From Nostoc sp. C052 (GTDB lineage: Bacteria; Cyanobacteriota; Cyanobacteriia; Cyanobacteriales; Nostocaceae), in contig NZ_CP040272.1 of the NCBI RefSeq assembly GCF_013393905.1, positions 7,511,501-7,575,500 of the forward strand: a stretch of DNA of 64,000 nt, given 5' to 3'. Made by a program: the position numbers and the translations under genes. Each line of letters opens with the position of its first letter. Positions within the stretch are counted from its first letter, which is position 1. A model generated the notes under the pieces. It did not search any database. It saw nothing but the letters and a program-made list of their open reading frames with translations, and was not told the DNA's origin. Shown one piece after another: positions 41,403-51,647 of this stretch.

Positions 41403-41792
41403 TCCTCAGTCAAGCTGAGGAAATGGTTAATTAGTGAAGGCTTGGGTGTGGGAGTGCTGACTGGGTTGGTTGGTGTTGGTGGTGGGTTTGTGATCGTGCC
41501 AGCTTTGGTACTGTTGGGAAATGTACCAATGAAACAGGCGATCGGCACATCGTTGCTGATCATTGCGTTTAATTCATTTGCAGGCTTTTTGGGCTACTTG
41601 GGACATATATCTTTAAATTGGAACCTCATATTGTCTTTTATTGTCGCAGCCAGTGCAGGTACAATTCCCCGTGCATATTTGGCTCAATTTATTCCAGCTA
41701 ATAGACTTCAGAAAAGTTTTGGTTATTTTTTGCTTGCGATCGCGGCTTTGGTTTTGATGCAGAATCGTCAGCAACCGCGATCGCCCAGATAG
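41403..41792 (+). pseudogene. TauE/SafE-family sulfite/anion exporter, C-terminal half only
   Basis: The frame encodes GVGVLTGLVGVGGGFVIVPALVLLG, the second-repeat signature of TauE/SafE transporters, then FNSFAGFLGYLGHISLNWNLILSF and a final helix. Full-length members are about 250 residues with two such repeats; the N-terminal half is missing because the ArsR stop is only 5 bp before this frame, which stays open there without a start codon. The first usable start is a TTG at 41442. Most likely a deletion remnant that once formed a regulator-transporter pair. Confidence 0.65.
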
Positions 41793-41947
41793 AAAATCAT
41801 CGCAACGCCCGACTAATCACAAAAATAACTCCTCTAACGCTGAAACTCAACCCAAGTAAAATCTGCCGAGGCTTATCTTTTTTATAACTATTTAGTTATA
41901 CAATTTAGGTGTGTGGTGCTTCTCCACTATGCTGCCACAGAAAAATA

Positions 41948-42025
41948 CTTAGTGTTTAGTGTTTTAGTAGTTTTTTACCATATAACCCTTTGCGCTTCCC
42001 GTAAAGTAGACACTAAAACACTAAG
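41948..42025. repeat. Imperfect inverted repeat before the nitronate monooxygenase-like gene
   Basis: CTTAGTGTTTAGTGTTTTAG and AGACACTAAAACACTAAG face each other across about 40 bases. It may be a hairpin or a decayed small element. No coding frame in the 41793-42085 spacer. Confidence 0.5.
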
Positions 42026-42085
42026 AAGACATTTTATCTGCTGGTAACTTTTAAAACTCCATAGTTAAGAAATTAAAAATCAAAT

Positions 42086-43165
42086 ATGACAACACTTCCA
42101 CCGCTACTTATTGGTAAACATATTGCCCGCTACCCAATTATTCAAGGGGGAATGGGAATCAGAATTTCTGGCGCGAATCTGGCTGGTGCTGTGGCTAATG
42201 CAGGTGGCATTGGTATTGTATCCGCCGTGGGATTAGGACTCAATTCTCCTTATTTTGCGATTAAACAGCGAAAACATCAGCTATTTGAAGCAAATCGCTT
42301 GGCGTTAATTGATGAACTCCAGAAAGCTCGTCAAATCAGTCCAAATGGGGTGATTGGGATTAATTCGATGGTGGTAGCGCGAGATAATGAAACTCTGGTA
42401 CGTACAGCCGTGGAACATGGTGTGAATTTAGTAATTTCTGGTGCTGGCTTACCATTGCATCTACCTGAATATACAGAGAGCTATCCAGATGTGGCACTAG
42501 TACCGATTGTTTCTAGTACCCGCGCTGCTAAGGTGATTTGCCGGAAGTGGGAACGTAATTATGGACGTTTACCTGATGCCTTTGTGGTGGAGAACCCAAA
42601 TACAGCAGGGGGTCATTTAGGTGCAAAATACCAAGAGTTAGGAAATGTTGCCTTAAATGCGGAGCAAGTAATTCCAGAATTGGTGGAATATCTGCGTTCG
42701 GAAGTGGGTACAGATATTCCTGTGATTGCAGCAGGTGGAGTTTGGAACCGTGCTGATATCGATCGGATGTTGGCTTTAGGTGCAAAAGGGGTACAAATGG
42801 GGACTCGCTTTATTACCACCGATGAATGTGATGCAGATATTAATTATAAAGAGTTTCATCTTCATGCCAGTCCCGAAGATGTGGTAATTGTCCCTTCTCC
42901 TGTGGGAATGCCGGGAAGGGCATTAAAAAATAGTTTTGTGAAAAAAGCGATCGCGAATTCTCCAGATTTAGAAAAGCGCTGTATCGCTAACTGCTTAGAG
43001 GTTTGCCAATGCCGAGATCATCAAGAAACCTATTGTATTATTCAGGCATTAGATAAAGCTGCTCGTGGTGATGTGGAAAACGGTTTAATTTTTGCGGGTA
43101 GTAATGCTGGACGTGCCGAATGCATGATGTCTGTTGCAGAATTAATTGGGGAACTTGTCAGCTAA
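42086..43165 (+). CDS. Nitronate monooxygenase-family flavoprotein
   Basis: The 359-residue FMN protein starts with LIGKHIARYPIIQGGMGIRISG, has VGIVSAVGLG-type and GVIGINSMV segments, ENPNTAGGHLG with the family's active-site region, IPVIAAGGVW and GVQMGTRFITTDE. A C-terminal Cys cluster (CIANCLEVCQCRDHQETYC) is unusual and could bind a metal or be structural. The family oxidises nitroalkanes or, in the FabK branch, reduces enoyl-ACP; the long C-terminal extension favours a separate bacterial subgroup whose substrate I cannot name. It stands alone. Confidence 0.85.
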   Translation: MTTLPPLLIGKHIARYPIIQGGMGIRISGANLAGAVANAGGIGIVSAVGLGLNSPYFAIKQRKHQLFEANRLALIDELQKARQISPNGVIGINSMVVARDNETLVRTAVEHGVNLVISGAGLPLHLPEYTESYPDVALVPIVSSTRAAKVICRKWERNYGRLPDAFVVENPNTAGGHLGAKYQELGNVALNAEQVIPELVEYLRSEVGTDIPVIAAGGVWNRADIDRMLALGAKGVQMGTRFITTDECDADINYKEFHLHASPEDVVIVPSPVGMPGRALKNSFVKKAIANSPDLEKRCIANCLEVCQCRDHQETYCIIQALDKAARGDVENGLIFAGSNAGRAECMMSVAELIGELVS

Positions 43166-43221
43166 TTAAGGTTGAGTATGCGAACTAAGGTGTACCGTCA
43201 AGCTGTGATGGGATTGAAACC

Positions 43222-43323
43222 GATAAGAAATTTAAACCCTTTCCCCCCGCCCCTTATCCCCAGAGGGGACCCCACCTTCCCCCTTACCCTTTACCCCGCC
43301 AAGTTCACTTGGCGAACTACTAG
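43222..43323. mobile_element. MITE family 1 copy A (left end missing)
   Basis: From TAAGAAATTTAAACCC to GGCGAACTACTAG this matches the right two thirds of the MITE copies at 51442 and 59042. The left terminal repeat is absent and an IS1-type remnant follows on the right, so the copy is broken. Confidence 0.8.
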
Positions 43324-43393
43324 CAACATCTTTACCGAAGCTGCCAAACCTGAACCCAATGTTGGGCAATACAACCTTCAGCCGACGCTACCA

Positions 43394-43544
43394 GAGGGTG
43401 TTCACCACACAACTGTAATTTATTTATTGGCTAAAACAAATTGGTGAAAAATTGCCAGACGCACCACCAACCGAGGAGATTCCCGAAGTGGGAGAACTGG
43501 ATGAACTAGATTTAAAGTATAGAGAAATACTCGTGATTAACTGA
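43394..43544 (+). pseudogene. IS1-family transposase remnant
   Basis: Across one frameshift near 43420 the text reads EGVHHTTVI then YWLKQIGEKLPDAPP and TEEIPEVGELDELD, the conserved middle of IS1-type transposases. It ends at an early stop and no inverted repeats are visible. Confidence 0.7.
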
Positions 43545-43702
43545 TTCATCCCGCATTTATGCAACGCCAGCTAAATTAGTGTGGCAGCAACTTGATAATT
43601 TTATGTCTGTCTAATTTTTTACCCTTCTGTGGGTTCGCAAGCAGTCTCAAGAGCAGTTTACATATCTGCAATATCTGCGAAATACACCTGCGAAATGCGT
43701 AG

Positions 43703-43831
43703 GTGTATTTCACTGAACTGGAGGAATCGGTGCAGAGGTTTTTGGAGTCGTTGGGGAGGCTGTATCAGGCTTATTTGACTACTCTGGAAGAAAAAGTGTT
43801 GAGTATTTTGGAGTCGAAAATTAAAGTTTAA
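43703..43831 (+). pseudogene. Short coiled-coil-like ORF remnant
   Basis: A 42-codon frame reads VYFTELEESVQRFLESLGRL and on to SILESKIKV, helical in character. It has no clear ribosome-binding site and is not recognised; it may be the tail of a lost gene. The 43545-43702 interval shows nothing else. Confidence 0.3.
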
Positions 43832-43923
43832 TTATCAATCTCTTATTTACTCAAACTTATTTTCGATGGGAGCAAATAGCAAGTAATTATTCTCAAAATG
43901 AGAATTGGTGTATAGTTTGAGTT

Positions 43924-46900
43924 ATGCCAGATTATCCTCTCAAGAGTTGCTTTATGATTGCTCTACCTGGTATTGCCATCCAAGACAAAATATACGAAAG
44001 TTCCAATTCTCTAGTTTATCGGGGCATCAGAGACGATGGAGTAGGGATCGTCGTAAAAATGCTAAAGCTTGATTATCCCTCACCTCAAGAACTAACTCGC
44101 TACAGACAGGAATATAAAATTACCCGCTCCCTAAAATTAGAAGGAGTTATCAAAGCATACAGCCAGCAGGACTATCAACGCACTCTGGTAATTCTCTTAG
44201 AAGATTTTGGGGGAGAGTCCCTAGAGCAATGTATGCACAAGCGCCCAGATATTTTTTGCCCCATGCCCTTATCCACTTTTCTCGGTGTTGCGATCGCCCT
44301 CACAGACATTCTAGGCAAAATCCATGCAGCCAATGTCATTCATAAAGATATCAACCCTGGAAACATAGTACTCAATCTGGATACTGGCGTTGTCAAAATT
44401 ATTGATTTTGGGATTGCCACCCAATTTAACCGCACAAATCCGACTTTCAAAAGTCCTCATGTTTTAGAAGGGACACTTGCATACCTATCTCCAGAACAAA
44501 CAGGGCGGATGAACCGTTTACTCGATTACCGCACCGATTTTTACTCCCTTGGTGTGACATTTTACGAACTGCTCACCGGACAACTACCATTTCCCACCAA
44601 AGACGTGCTGGAGCTAGTCCATTGTCATATTGCCAAACATCCTATTCCGCCTGATGAAATAAATACAACGATTCCCAAGCCAGTTTCAGATATCATTTTG
44701 AAACTGATGGCAAAAAATGCTGAAAATCGCTATCAAAGTGCCTGGGGAATCAAAGCGGATTTAGAAATCTGTGCTGAACAATTAGCACAAATCGGTCAAA
44801 TCTCTAGCATTCAACTGGCGCTTCAAGACGTTTCAGATCAGTTTCAAATTCCTCAAAAACTGTATGGACGGGACAAAGAAGTTGCAATGTTACTGGCGGC
44901 GTTTGATCGCATAGCGTGTCCAGAGTTAAATTGCGTTACTTCTTTACCAAACAATTCAGAAACGACTTCACAAAGCGAACAAAGAGGCAAACCAAAATTC
45001 CAAGTCGAAATGATGTTGGTATCTGGCTATGCTGGCATTGGGAAATCTGCGTTAGTGCAAGAAATCTATAAACCAATTACCCAAAAGCGCGGCTATTTTA
45101 TCTCTGGTAAATTCGATCAATTTCAGCGCAATATTCCCTACAGCGCGATCGCAGATGCTCTGCAAAAATTGGTACAGCAATTGCTTAGTGAACCAGACGA
45201 ACAAGTGCAACAGTGGCGATCGCTCTTACTTACAGCTTTAGGAAACAACGGACAAATCATCATTGATATCATCCCAGAAGTTGAATTAATTATCGGCAAG
45301 CAGTCGCCTGTACCAGAAGTTGGAGCAACTGAAGCTCAAAATCGCTTTCATCGAATCTTTGGGCAGTTTGTGCGGGTATTTTGTTCAGAATCACATCCCC
45401 TGGTGATCTTCTTAGATGATTTGCAGTGGATAGACTCAGCAACGTTGAAGTTAATCGAGTTGATGCTGCTAGATGAGCAAACCCAATCACTATTTTTGAT
45501 TGGAGCTTATCGAGATAATGAAGTGAAGCCAACGCATCCATTAGCATTAATGCTAGAGAGACTGCGAAAACAAGGGGTAGTACTTCAGGAAATTATCTTA
45601 GCACCCTTAACGCTCTTGCCGTTGAATCAGTTGATTGCCGAGACGCTGCATCGGAATGCAGACACAGTTTGTCCGTTAGCTGAATTGGTGTTGCGTAAAA
45701 CTGAGGGCAATCCTTTTTTTGTCAATGAATTTTTGAGAATGCTGTATAGCGAAAATTTATTGACCTTTGATGCTGAAGACTTAAGCTGGCAGTGGAACAT
45801 AGCTCAGATCAAAGCCCAAGATATCACTGATAATGTTGTGGAATTGATGCTGATTAAGTTGAAGAAACTGCCAGAGAATACACAGCAAATTCTCCGGTTA
45901 GCTGCTTGCGTCGGCGCTGAATTTAATTTAGATACTCTATCGATTGTTTGTGATCAAGCACCGGAAACGATTTTTCAAGATTTACTAGCAGCCATCCAAG
46001 TTGGATTAATTCAACCACTATCTGAATTAGATGAAAACTTGTTAATTCAAGAGTATAAGTTTCTACACGATCGCGTGCAGCAAGCAGCATATATCTTAAT
46101 AGATAAGTTGCAAAAACAAATTGTTCATTTACAAATTGGTCGCAATCTCCTTGGAAAAACTTTGCCAGAGAGACTATCAGACCGACTGTTTGAAATTGTC
46201 GATCATCTTAATCATGGAATTGAGCTTGTCACAGATCAACCCGAACGCAATGAAATTGCTAGATTAAATTTAATCGCAGGACAGAGAGCAAAAGCTGCGA
46301 TCGCGTATAGTACTGCAAAAAACTATTTAGCTACAGGAAGGAAATGGCTAGGAGCGTCTAGCTGGCAAACAGATTATGATTTGACATTAAAATTACATTT
46401 AGAAATAACAGAAGTCGCTTACTTGTGTGGTGATTTTGAGCAGGTAGAATCCTGGGCGGCGATCGTTCTACAATCAGCTCAAACAGTTCTTGATACCGTA
46501 AAAATTTATGACATTAAAATCCAAACTTACATCGCGCAGAACCATCTCTTAGAAGCAATCAATACGGCATTGCAGGTTTTACAGCAACTGGAAATTAGGT
46601 TTTGCGAACAGCCAAGTCAGTTGGATATTCAGCTTGAAATAGACGCGATCGCATCACTCTTTAACGAGATGCCGATTGAAGGGTTGAGCTATTTGCCAGA
46701 AATGGTCGAACCACATAAGTTAGAAGCAATGAGAATTCTATCAAGGATAACGACCGTTACCCAAATTGCGGCTCCTAATTTGATGCCTCTATTTGCGTCT
46801 AGGCAAGTCAGCTTGTCAATTCAGAATGGAAATGCGTCTACATCTGCTGTTGCTTATGCAAACTTTGGGTTAATTCTGTGTGGGATGGTTGGAAACATGG

Positions 46901-49900
46901 AGTCTGGTTACGAATTTGGGCAGCTTGCCCTAAGACTTTTGTCACAGCCATATACCCATGCAATCAAATCTCGGACTGTAACAATTGTAAATAACTTTAT
47001 TACCCCGTGGAAGAAACATGTTAGGGAAACATTGCAGCAATTCTTAGAAGGCTATCAAAGTGGGCTTGAAACAGGAGATTTAGAGTTTGCTGGCTATTGT
47101 GCTCATTGTTATTGCTTTCACTCCTTTGCGGTCGGGAAAGAACTCGTGGAACTTGAACGTAAGATGACCAAGTATGGTGAAGCAATCCGTCAAATTAAAC
47201 AAGAAGTAGCACTTACCTGGAATCAGGTATATCAGCAGTCTATCTTGAATTTAATCGGATGCTCAGTTAATCCATTCCGTCTAATTGGAGAAGCATACAA
47301 TGAGGAAAGCAAACTGCCACAGCATAAAATAACAAATGATGGATTTGCAATCTTCAATGTACATTTGAATAAGCTTTTCCTATGCTATTTATTTTCTGAG
47401 TACAATCAAGCAGTTCAGAACTCAGATATAGCAGAGAATTATTTGCTCCAGATGACTGCTACTTTTGCTAAGGTTTTGTATTATTTCTATGATTCTTTAA
47501 CTAGACTTGCAATATATCCTGAAAGCTCTGCTCAAGTACAGCCAGAAACTCTCAAAAAAGTTGCGGCTCATCAAAAAGAAATGAAACACTGGGCACACTA
47601 TGCTCCGATGAATTATTTGCATAAATATTATCTAGTTGAGGCAGAGAAAGCGCGAGTTTTAGGGCGGTTGTTTGACGCAGAAGAGTTCTACGAACAAGCA
47701 ATTCTTGGTGCTAGAGACAATGAGTACATTCAAGAAGAAGCCTTAGCCTACGAATTAGCTGCCAAACATTATCTGGTGCGGGGTCGGGAAAAAATTGCCC
47801 AAACCTATATGAAAGAAGCTCACTATTGCTATGAGCGTTGGGGAGCAACTGCGAAAGTGAGAGATTTAGAAGCTCGCTATCCGCAGTTATTTTCTCATTT
47901 ATCCAGCGTGGCTTCCACAGCAATCCGCACTACTGCTGGAACCACCTCTAATACCTCACACATCGCTTTTGATTTAACAACAGTGATGAAGGCAACTCAG
48001 GCAATTTCGAGCGAAATTGAACTAGATCAGCTGCTCCGTTCCTTGATGAAGATATTAATCGAAAATGCTGGCGCACAAACAGGATTTTTGATTTTGGAAA
48101 ACTCAGGAAAATGGGTGATTGAAGCGTCTAGTGAACTTAATGAGGGTGAGAATGTCTATGCTACACAAGTGCTGCAATCTATCCCAATTGCAAATCATCT
48201 ACCTGAATCAATTATTAATTATGTTATTCGTACTCATGAATCTGTCATCTTAAATGATGCTACTCGTGAAGGTAATTTTATTAATGAGCCATATATTCAA
48301 CAGAATCAAACTCAATCAATTTTATGTTTACCTCTGCTCAATCAAGGTAAGCTAGTGGGCGTGTTGTATCTAGAAAATAAATTAGCGGCTGGGGCATTTA
48401 CACCGGAGCAATCGCAAATTCTCAGCCTACTTTCTACGCAGGCAGCGATCGCGCTCGAAAATGCCAAACTCTATGCAAAGCTTCGGGCAAGCGAAAGCAG
48501 GATGACTCAATTTTTAGAAGCAGTTCCGGTGGGCATTGGCATCGTTAATGCAGAGGGTCGCCCTTATTACGCCAATCAACGGGGCATTCAACTCATGGGT
48601 AAAGGGATTGATCCTACTGTGCCGCCGGAGCAAATTTCAGAGGCTTATCAATTTTATGTGACGGGAACAAATCAAATTTATCCGAGTGAGAAACTACCAG
48701 TCATCCGGGCATTGAGCGAGGAACGTACTACGGTTGATGATATGGATATTCGCCAAAACAATGCAATCATTCCAGTTGAGGTATGGGGGACTCCAATCTT
48801 TGACGAACAGGGCAAGGTAGCTTATGCGATTGTAGCCTTTCAAGATATCACCCAGCGCAAACAAGCAGAGAAACTCTTAGCCGACTACAACCAAACGTTA
48901 GAACAGCAAATCACTGAGCGGACTTTGCTCCTTTGGCAAGAAATTGAAGAGCGCCAACGAGTGGAGAATGCCTTGCGACAGAGTGAAGAGCAACGCAGAC
49001 TGACGATGGACTTCACGTACATCGGTAGTTGGAACTGGAATATCACAGAGAACAAAGTAGATTGGAACGACAATCATGCTCGATTGCTGGGGTTAGTTCC
49101 CGGTGAGGTTGAGAGCAGCTATCAGGCATGGCGCGATCGCGTTTATCCAGAAGACATTCATCGGGTTGAGCAAGCTGTTACAACAGCTCTAGCAACTCAT
49201 ACTGATTTTGAAGCTGAATACCGAGTGATTTACCCAGATAATAGTATTCACTGGCTCGTTGGCAGAGGTCGAGGCATTTATAACGAAGCCGGACAGCCAG
49301 TGCAAATGTTGGGGGTAATTCTGGATATTAGCGATCGCAAACGAGCTGAGCAAGCCTCCATTCTGGAAGAACGCAACCGGATGGCACGGGAAATTCATGA
49401 TACACTAGCTCAATCTTTTACAGGTATTCTGCTTCAAGTTGGAGCAGTAACACAAGTGCTGGCGGATGACCTGGAAGCAACCCAAGTACATCTGGAAATG
49501 ATTGAGGAACTAGCACGCGCTGGGCTAGCAGGGGCACGGCGATCCGTATCAGCACTCCGTCCACGGCTACTAGAAGAAGGTAATTTAGAAAGTGCCCTGC
49601 ATCGGATAGTGGCTCAAATGCGAGCAACGACCGACACGACTCTGATTTGCGAAACTCAGGGTACAGCCTATTCCTTACCAACCGAAGTGGAGAATAACTT
49701 ACTCAGAATTGGGCAGGAAGCATTAACCAATGCGATTAAATACGCTTATGCTGGCGAAATTATGGTTGAGTTGGTGTACAACGAGACACAGTGTATCTTA
49801 AGGGTTAAAGACGATGGCAGGGGCTTTGGAGTAGGTAGTATTCCTTTAAGCGGTGGGTTTGGCTTATTAGGAATGAGCGAACGGGCAGAGCGCATTGGTG

Positions 49901-49968
49901 CACAACTAACAATTCAAAGCCAACCGGCTCAAGGAACAGAAATTATTGTCACTATCAATCGAGAGTGA
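43924..49968 (+). CDS. Giant Ser/Thr kinase - AAA ATPase - GAF - PAS - histidine kinase (HstK type)
   Basis: The 2014-residue cytoplasmic signalling protein has five parts. Residues about 20-280 are a Ser/Thr kinase (VIHKDINPGNIVLN, IIDFGIA). Residues about 310-650 are an AAA_16 ATPase with Walker A SGYAGIGKS (K374) and Walker B LVIFLDDLQWID. About 700-1320 are helical TPR-like repeats. A GAF domain (about 1370-1530) and two PAS domains (about 1540-1660 and 1690-1800) follow. The C-terminus is a HisKA_3 kinase with H1825 in REIHDTLAQSF and an ATPase ending near the stop. In the kinase catalytic loop HKD replaces HRD. The adjacent NarL-type regulator is the likely phosphorelay partner. The signal is unknown. 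Confidence 0.94.
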   Translation: MPDYPLKSCFMIALPGIAIQDKIYESSNSLVYRGIRDDGVGIVVKMLKLDYPSPQELTRYRQEYKITRSLKLEGVIKAYSQQDYQRTLVILLEDFGGESLEQCMHKRPDIFCPMPLSTFLGVAIALTDILGKIHAANVIHKDINPGNIVLNLDTGVVKIIDFGIATQFNRTNPTFKSPHVLEGTLAYLSPEQTGRMNRLLDYRTDFYSLGVTFYELLTGQLPFPTKDVLELVHCHIAKHPIPPDEINTTIPKPVSDIILKLMAKNAENRYQSAWGIKADLEICAEQLAQIGQISSIQLALQDVSDQFQIPQKLYGRDKEVAMLLAAFDRIACPELNCVTSLPNNSETTSQSEQRGKPKFQVEMMLVSGYAGIGKSALVQEIYKPITQKRGYFISGKFDQFQRNIPYSAIADALQKLVQQLLSEPDEQVQQWRSLLLTALGNNGQIIIDIIPEVELIIGKQSPVPEVGATEAQNRFHRIFGQFVRVFCSESHPLVIFLDDLQWIDSATLKLIELMLLDEQTQSLFLIGAYRDNEVKPTHPLALMLERLRKQGVVLQEIILAPLTLLPLNQLIAETLHRNADTVCPLAELVLRKTEGNPFFVNEFLRMLYSENLLTFDAEDLSWQWNIAQIKAQDITDNVVELMLIKLKKLPENTQQILRLAACVGAEFNLDTLSIVCDQAPETIFQDLLAAIQVGLIQPLSELDENLLIQEYKFLHDRVQQAAYILIDKLQKQIVHLQIGRNLLGKTLPERLSDRLFEIVDHLNHGIELVTDQPERNEIARLNLIAGQRAKAAIAYSTAKNYLATGRKWLGASSWQTDYDLTLKLHLEITEVAYLCGDFEQVESWAAIVLQSAQTVLDTVKIYDIKIQTYIAQNHLLEAINTALQVLQQLEIRFCEQPSQLDIQLEIDAIASLFNEMPIEGLSYLPEMVEPHKLEAMRILSRITTVTQIAAPNLMPLFASRQVSLSIQNGNASTSAVAYANFGLILCGMVGNMESGYEFGQLALRLLSQPYTHAIKSRTVTIVNNFITPWKKHVRETLQQFLEGYQSGLETGDLEFAGYCAHCYCFHSFAVGKELVELERKMTKYGEAIRQIKQEVALTWNQVYQQSILNLIGCSVNPFRLIGEAYNEESKLPQHKITNDGFAIFNVHLNKLFLCYLFSEYNQAVQNSDIAENYLLQMTATFAKVLYYFYDSLTRLAIYPESSAQVQPETLKKVAAHQKEMKHWAHYAPMNYLHKYYLVEAEKARVLGRLFDAEEFYEQAILGARDNEYIQEEALAYELAAKHYLVRGREKIAQTYMKEAHYCYERWGATAKVRDLEARYPQLFSHLSSVASTAIRTTAGTTSNTSHIAFDLTTVMKATQAISSEIELDQLLRSLMKILIENAGAQTGFLILENSGKWVIEASSELNEGENVYATQVLQSIPIANHLPESIINYVIRTHESVILNDATREGNFINEPYIQQNQTQSILCLPLLNQGKLVGVLYLENKLAAGAFTPEQSQILSLLSTQAAIALENAKLYAKLRASESRMTQFLEAVPVGIGIVNAEGRPYYANQRGIQLMGKGIDPTVPPEQISEAYQFYVTGTNQIYPSEKLPVIRALSEERTTVDDMDIRQNNAIIPVEVWGTPIFDEQGKVAYAIVAFQDITQRKQAEKLLADYNQTLEQQITERTLLLWQEIEERQRVENALRQSEEQRRLTMDFTYIGSWNWNITENKVDWNDNHARLLGLVPGEVESSYQAWRDRVYPEDIHRVEQAVTTALATHTDFEAEYRVIYPDNSIHWLVGRGRGIYNEAGQPVQMLGVILDISDRKRAEQASILEERNRMAREIHDTLAQSFTGILLQVGAVTQVLADDLEATQVHLEMIEELARAGLAGARRSVSALRPRLLEEGNLESALHRIVAQMRATTDTTLICETQGTAYSLPTEVENNLLRIGQEALTNAIKYAYAGEIMVELVYNETQCILRVKDDGRGFGVGSIPLSGGFGLLGMSERAERIGAQLTIQSQPAQGTEIIVTINRE

Positions 49969-49976
49969 GAATTACA

Positions 49977-50606
49977 ATGAGCCAATCCACTAAGATTAAA
50001 CTGCTAATTGTTGATGACCATGCCATAGTCAGAAAGGGTCTAGCAACCATCATTAACCGCGATCCAGAAATGACAGTGATCGCTCAAGCTGAAGATGGGC
50101 AACAGGCGATCGACGCGTTTCGAGAATACCAACCTGATGTCACGCTAATGGATTTACGAATGCCCAAAATGGGGGGTGTTGAAGCCATTATGGCGATTTG
50201 TGCTGAATTTCAGCAGGCTCGGATCGCGGTACTCACAACTTACGATGGCGATGAAGATATCTATCGCGGTTTACAGGCGGGCGCTCAAGGCTATCTGCTT
50301 AAGGATTCTAAACTTGGGGAGCTTTTGAATGCGATTCGCGCCATTCATAATGGTCAGAAATACATTCCGCCAGAAGTGGGCGCAAAATTATTGCAGCGAA
50401 TGAGCAATCCAGAACTCAGTGAACGAGAGTTGGAAGTGCTGCGTTTGATGGCACAAGGAATGGGTAATCAAGAAATTGGGACTGCTTTGATTATTGGTGA
50501 AAGTACCGTCAAATCGCATGTAAATCGGATTTTGAGCAAACTGGGCGTGAGCGATCGCACACAAGCCGTGATTACTGCTGTTAAGCGTGGGATTGTCAGT
50601 TTGTAA
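49977..50606 (+). CDS. NarL/FixJ-family response regulator
   Basis: ATG at 49977 is 8 bp after the kinase stop; a GTG at 49965 that overlaps it is also possible. The 209-residue protein has a receiver (LLIVDDHAIVRKGL, acidic pair DD, phospho-acceptor in LMDLRMPKMGG, Lys in YLLKDSK) and a LuxR-type HTH (LSERELEVLRLMAQGMGNQEIG, STVKSHVNRILSKLGVSDR). It is almost certainly phosphorylated by the HisKA_3 end of the upstream giant kinase. Its targets are likely nearby or dispersed promoters; none can be shown here. Confidence 0.95.
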   Translation: MSQSTKIKLLIVDDHAIVRKGLATIINRDPEMTVIAQAEDGQQAIDAFREYQPDVTLMDLRMPKMGGVEAIMAICAEFQQARIAVLTTYDGDEDIYRGLQAGAQGYLLKDSKLGELLNAIRAIHNGQKYIPPEVGAKLLQRMSNPELSERELEVLRLMAQGMGNQEIGTALIIGESTVKSHVNRILSKLGVSDRTQAVITAVKRGIVSL

Positions 50607-50812
50607 GTTGTGCTAAAGTTGGTATCCAAATTCCAACTTTAGTTGGAGACAACCTTCCACTGCGAGACGGACGGGTTCATCCATCACTCGATTGTATAAA
50701 AATGTCAACCCAGAGTGGACTACAAAAGAGGGTCAATTGTTTATATTAAATCCATAGCAACGTTAGCGCAGTTGGGTTGTAAGGCTTAAGTTTGCTTAAT
50801 ACAAACCGAAAC

Positions 50813-51370
50813 ATGACTTACAACCGTGATAATTATTCTTTATTTGTTCTGCCTTCAACCCAAGATCATATTCAAGGTGTACTGAATGCTGCTGTAGTAT
50901 TCGTCATGTATGGAGATTATGAATGTTTTCAAAGTGCCAACGTCTATCGATTGATTAAAGTTGCCGGGCAGCAATTGAAGGTTTCGTTTGGAGAAAACAA
51001 TTTAGGTTTTATCTTCCGTCACTTTCCACAAATTCAGATTCATCCACATTCTCAACGGGCAGCCCAAGCCGCAGAAGCAGCAGCGGTCCAAGGGCAGTTT
51101 TGGCAAATGCATGAGCTATTGTTCATTCATCAACAAGAATTAGAGAATGGCTATCTAGTAGAGTACGCCAATCGTTTAGGACTTGATATTTCTCATTTTT
51201 TGCAGGATTTATCCAGGGGAACGTATGTCGATCGGATCAATGCAGATATCGAAGGTGGACTGCGAAGTGGAGTGGAGGCTGCACCCGCTTTGTTTATTAA
51301 TGGAATTCGCTATCTCGATCGCTGGACTGTTGAGCAGATAATGGCAGCTATTGTTGCTGCAAATGATTAA
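50813..51370 (+). CDS. DsbA/thioredoxin-4-like protein with CxxS site
   Basis: ATG at 50813 is used rather than the in-frame TTG at 50792. The 185-residue product has the DsbA-like layout: VVFVMYGDYECFQS with the active-site Cys at 38 and Ser at 41 in place of the second Cys, NNLGFIFRHFPQIQIHPHSQRAAQAAEAAA, and the cis-Pro block VEAAPALFINGIRY. No signal peptide is seen, so it is probably cytosolic, as are relatives fused to NhaA. A single Cys suggests glutathione-linked or peroxide-related chemistry rather than oxidative folding. First gene after the two-component pair. Confidence 0.83.
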   Translation: MTYNRDNYSLFVLPSTQDHIQGVLNAAVVFVMYGDYECFQSANVYRLIKVAGQQLKVSFGENNLGFIFRHFPQIQIHPHSQRAAQAAEAAAVQGQFWQMHELLFIHQQELENGYLVEYANRLGLDISHFLQDLSRGTYVDRINADIEGGLRSGVEAAPALFINGIRYLDRWTVEQIMAAIVAAND

Positions 51371-51441
51371 GGTTTTTGATGCTTATCTTAACAAGTATTT
51401 CATCGGGGAGTATTTCACAATTTCTATACGGACGACAAGAA

Positions 51442-51604
51442 CTAGTAGTCTGCCAACCCAAAAATGTGCTTGTGAGGACTGGGGAAAGGGGAAAGGGAAA
51501 AGGGTAAGAGATTTAAACCCTTTCCCCCCGCCCCTTATCCCCAGAGGGGACCCCACCTTCCCCCTTACCCTTTACCCCGCCAAGTTCACTTGGCGAACTA
51601 CTAG
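51442..51604. mobile_element. MITE family 1 copy B (complete)
   Basis: Terminal repeats CTAGTAGTCTGCCAA and, reversed, CTAGTAGTTCGCCAA flank a core with GGGGAAAGGGG and CCCCTTACCC blocks. TA at both edges fits the TA target of the IS630 family. It occupies most of the 51371-51647 spacer. Confidence 0.9.
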
Positions 51605-51647
51605 AGATTTCAGCAATTAATTTAGCAAGAATATAGAGGCGATCGCC

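Noticed and set aside
43172..43447. ORF of about 90 codons after the nitronate monooxygenase-like gene
   Set aside because: It translates a MITE copy and the start of an IS1-type remnant.
51351..51620. ORF over the spacer before the secreted hydrolase
   Set aside because: It is the translation of MITE copy B; a nearly identical peptide would come from copies A and D.
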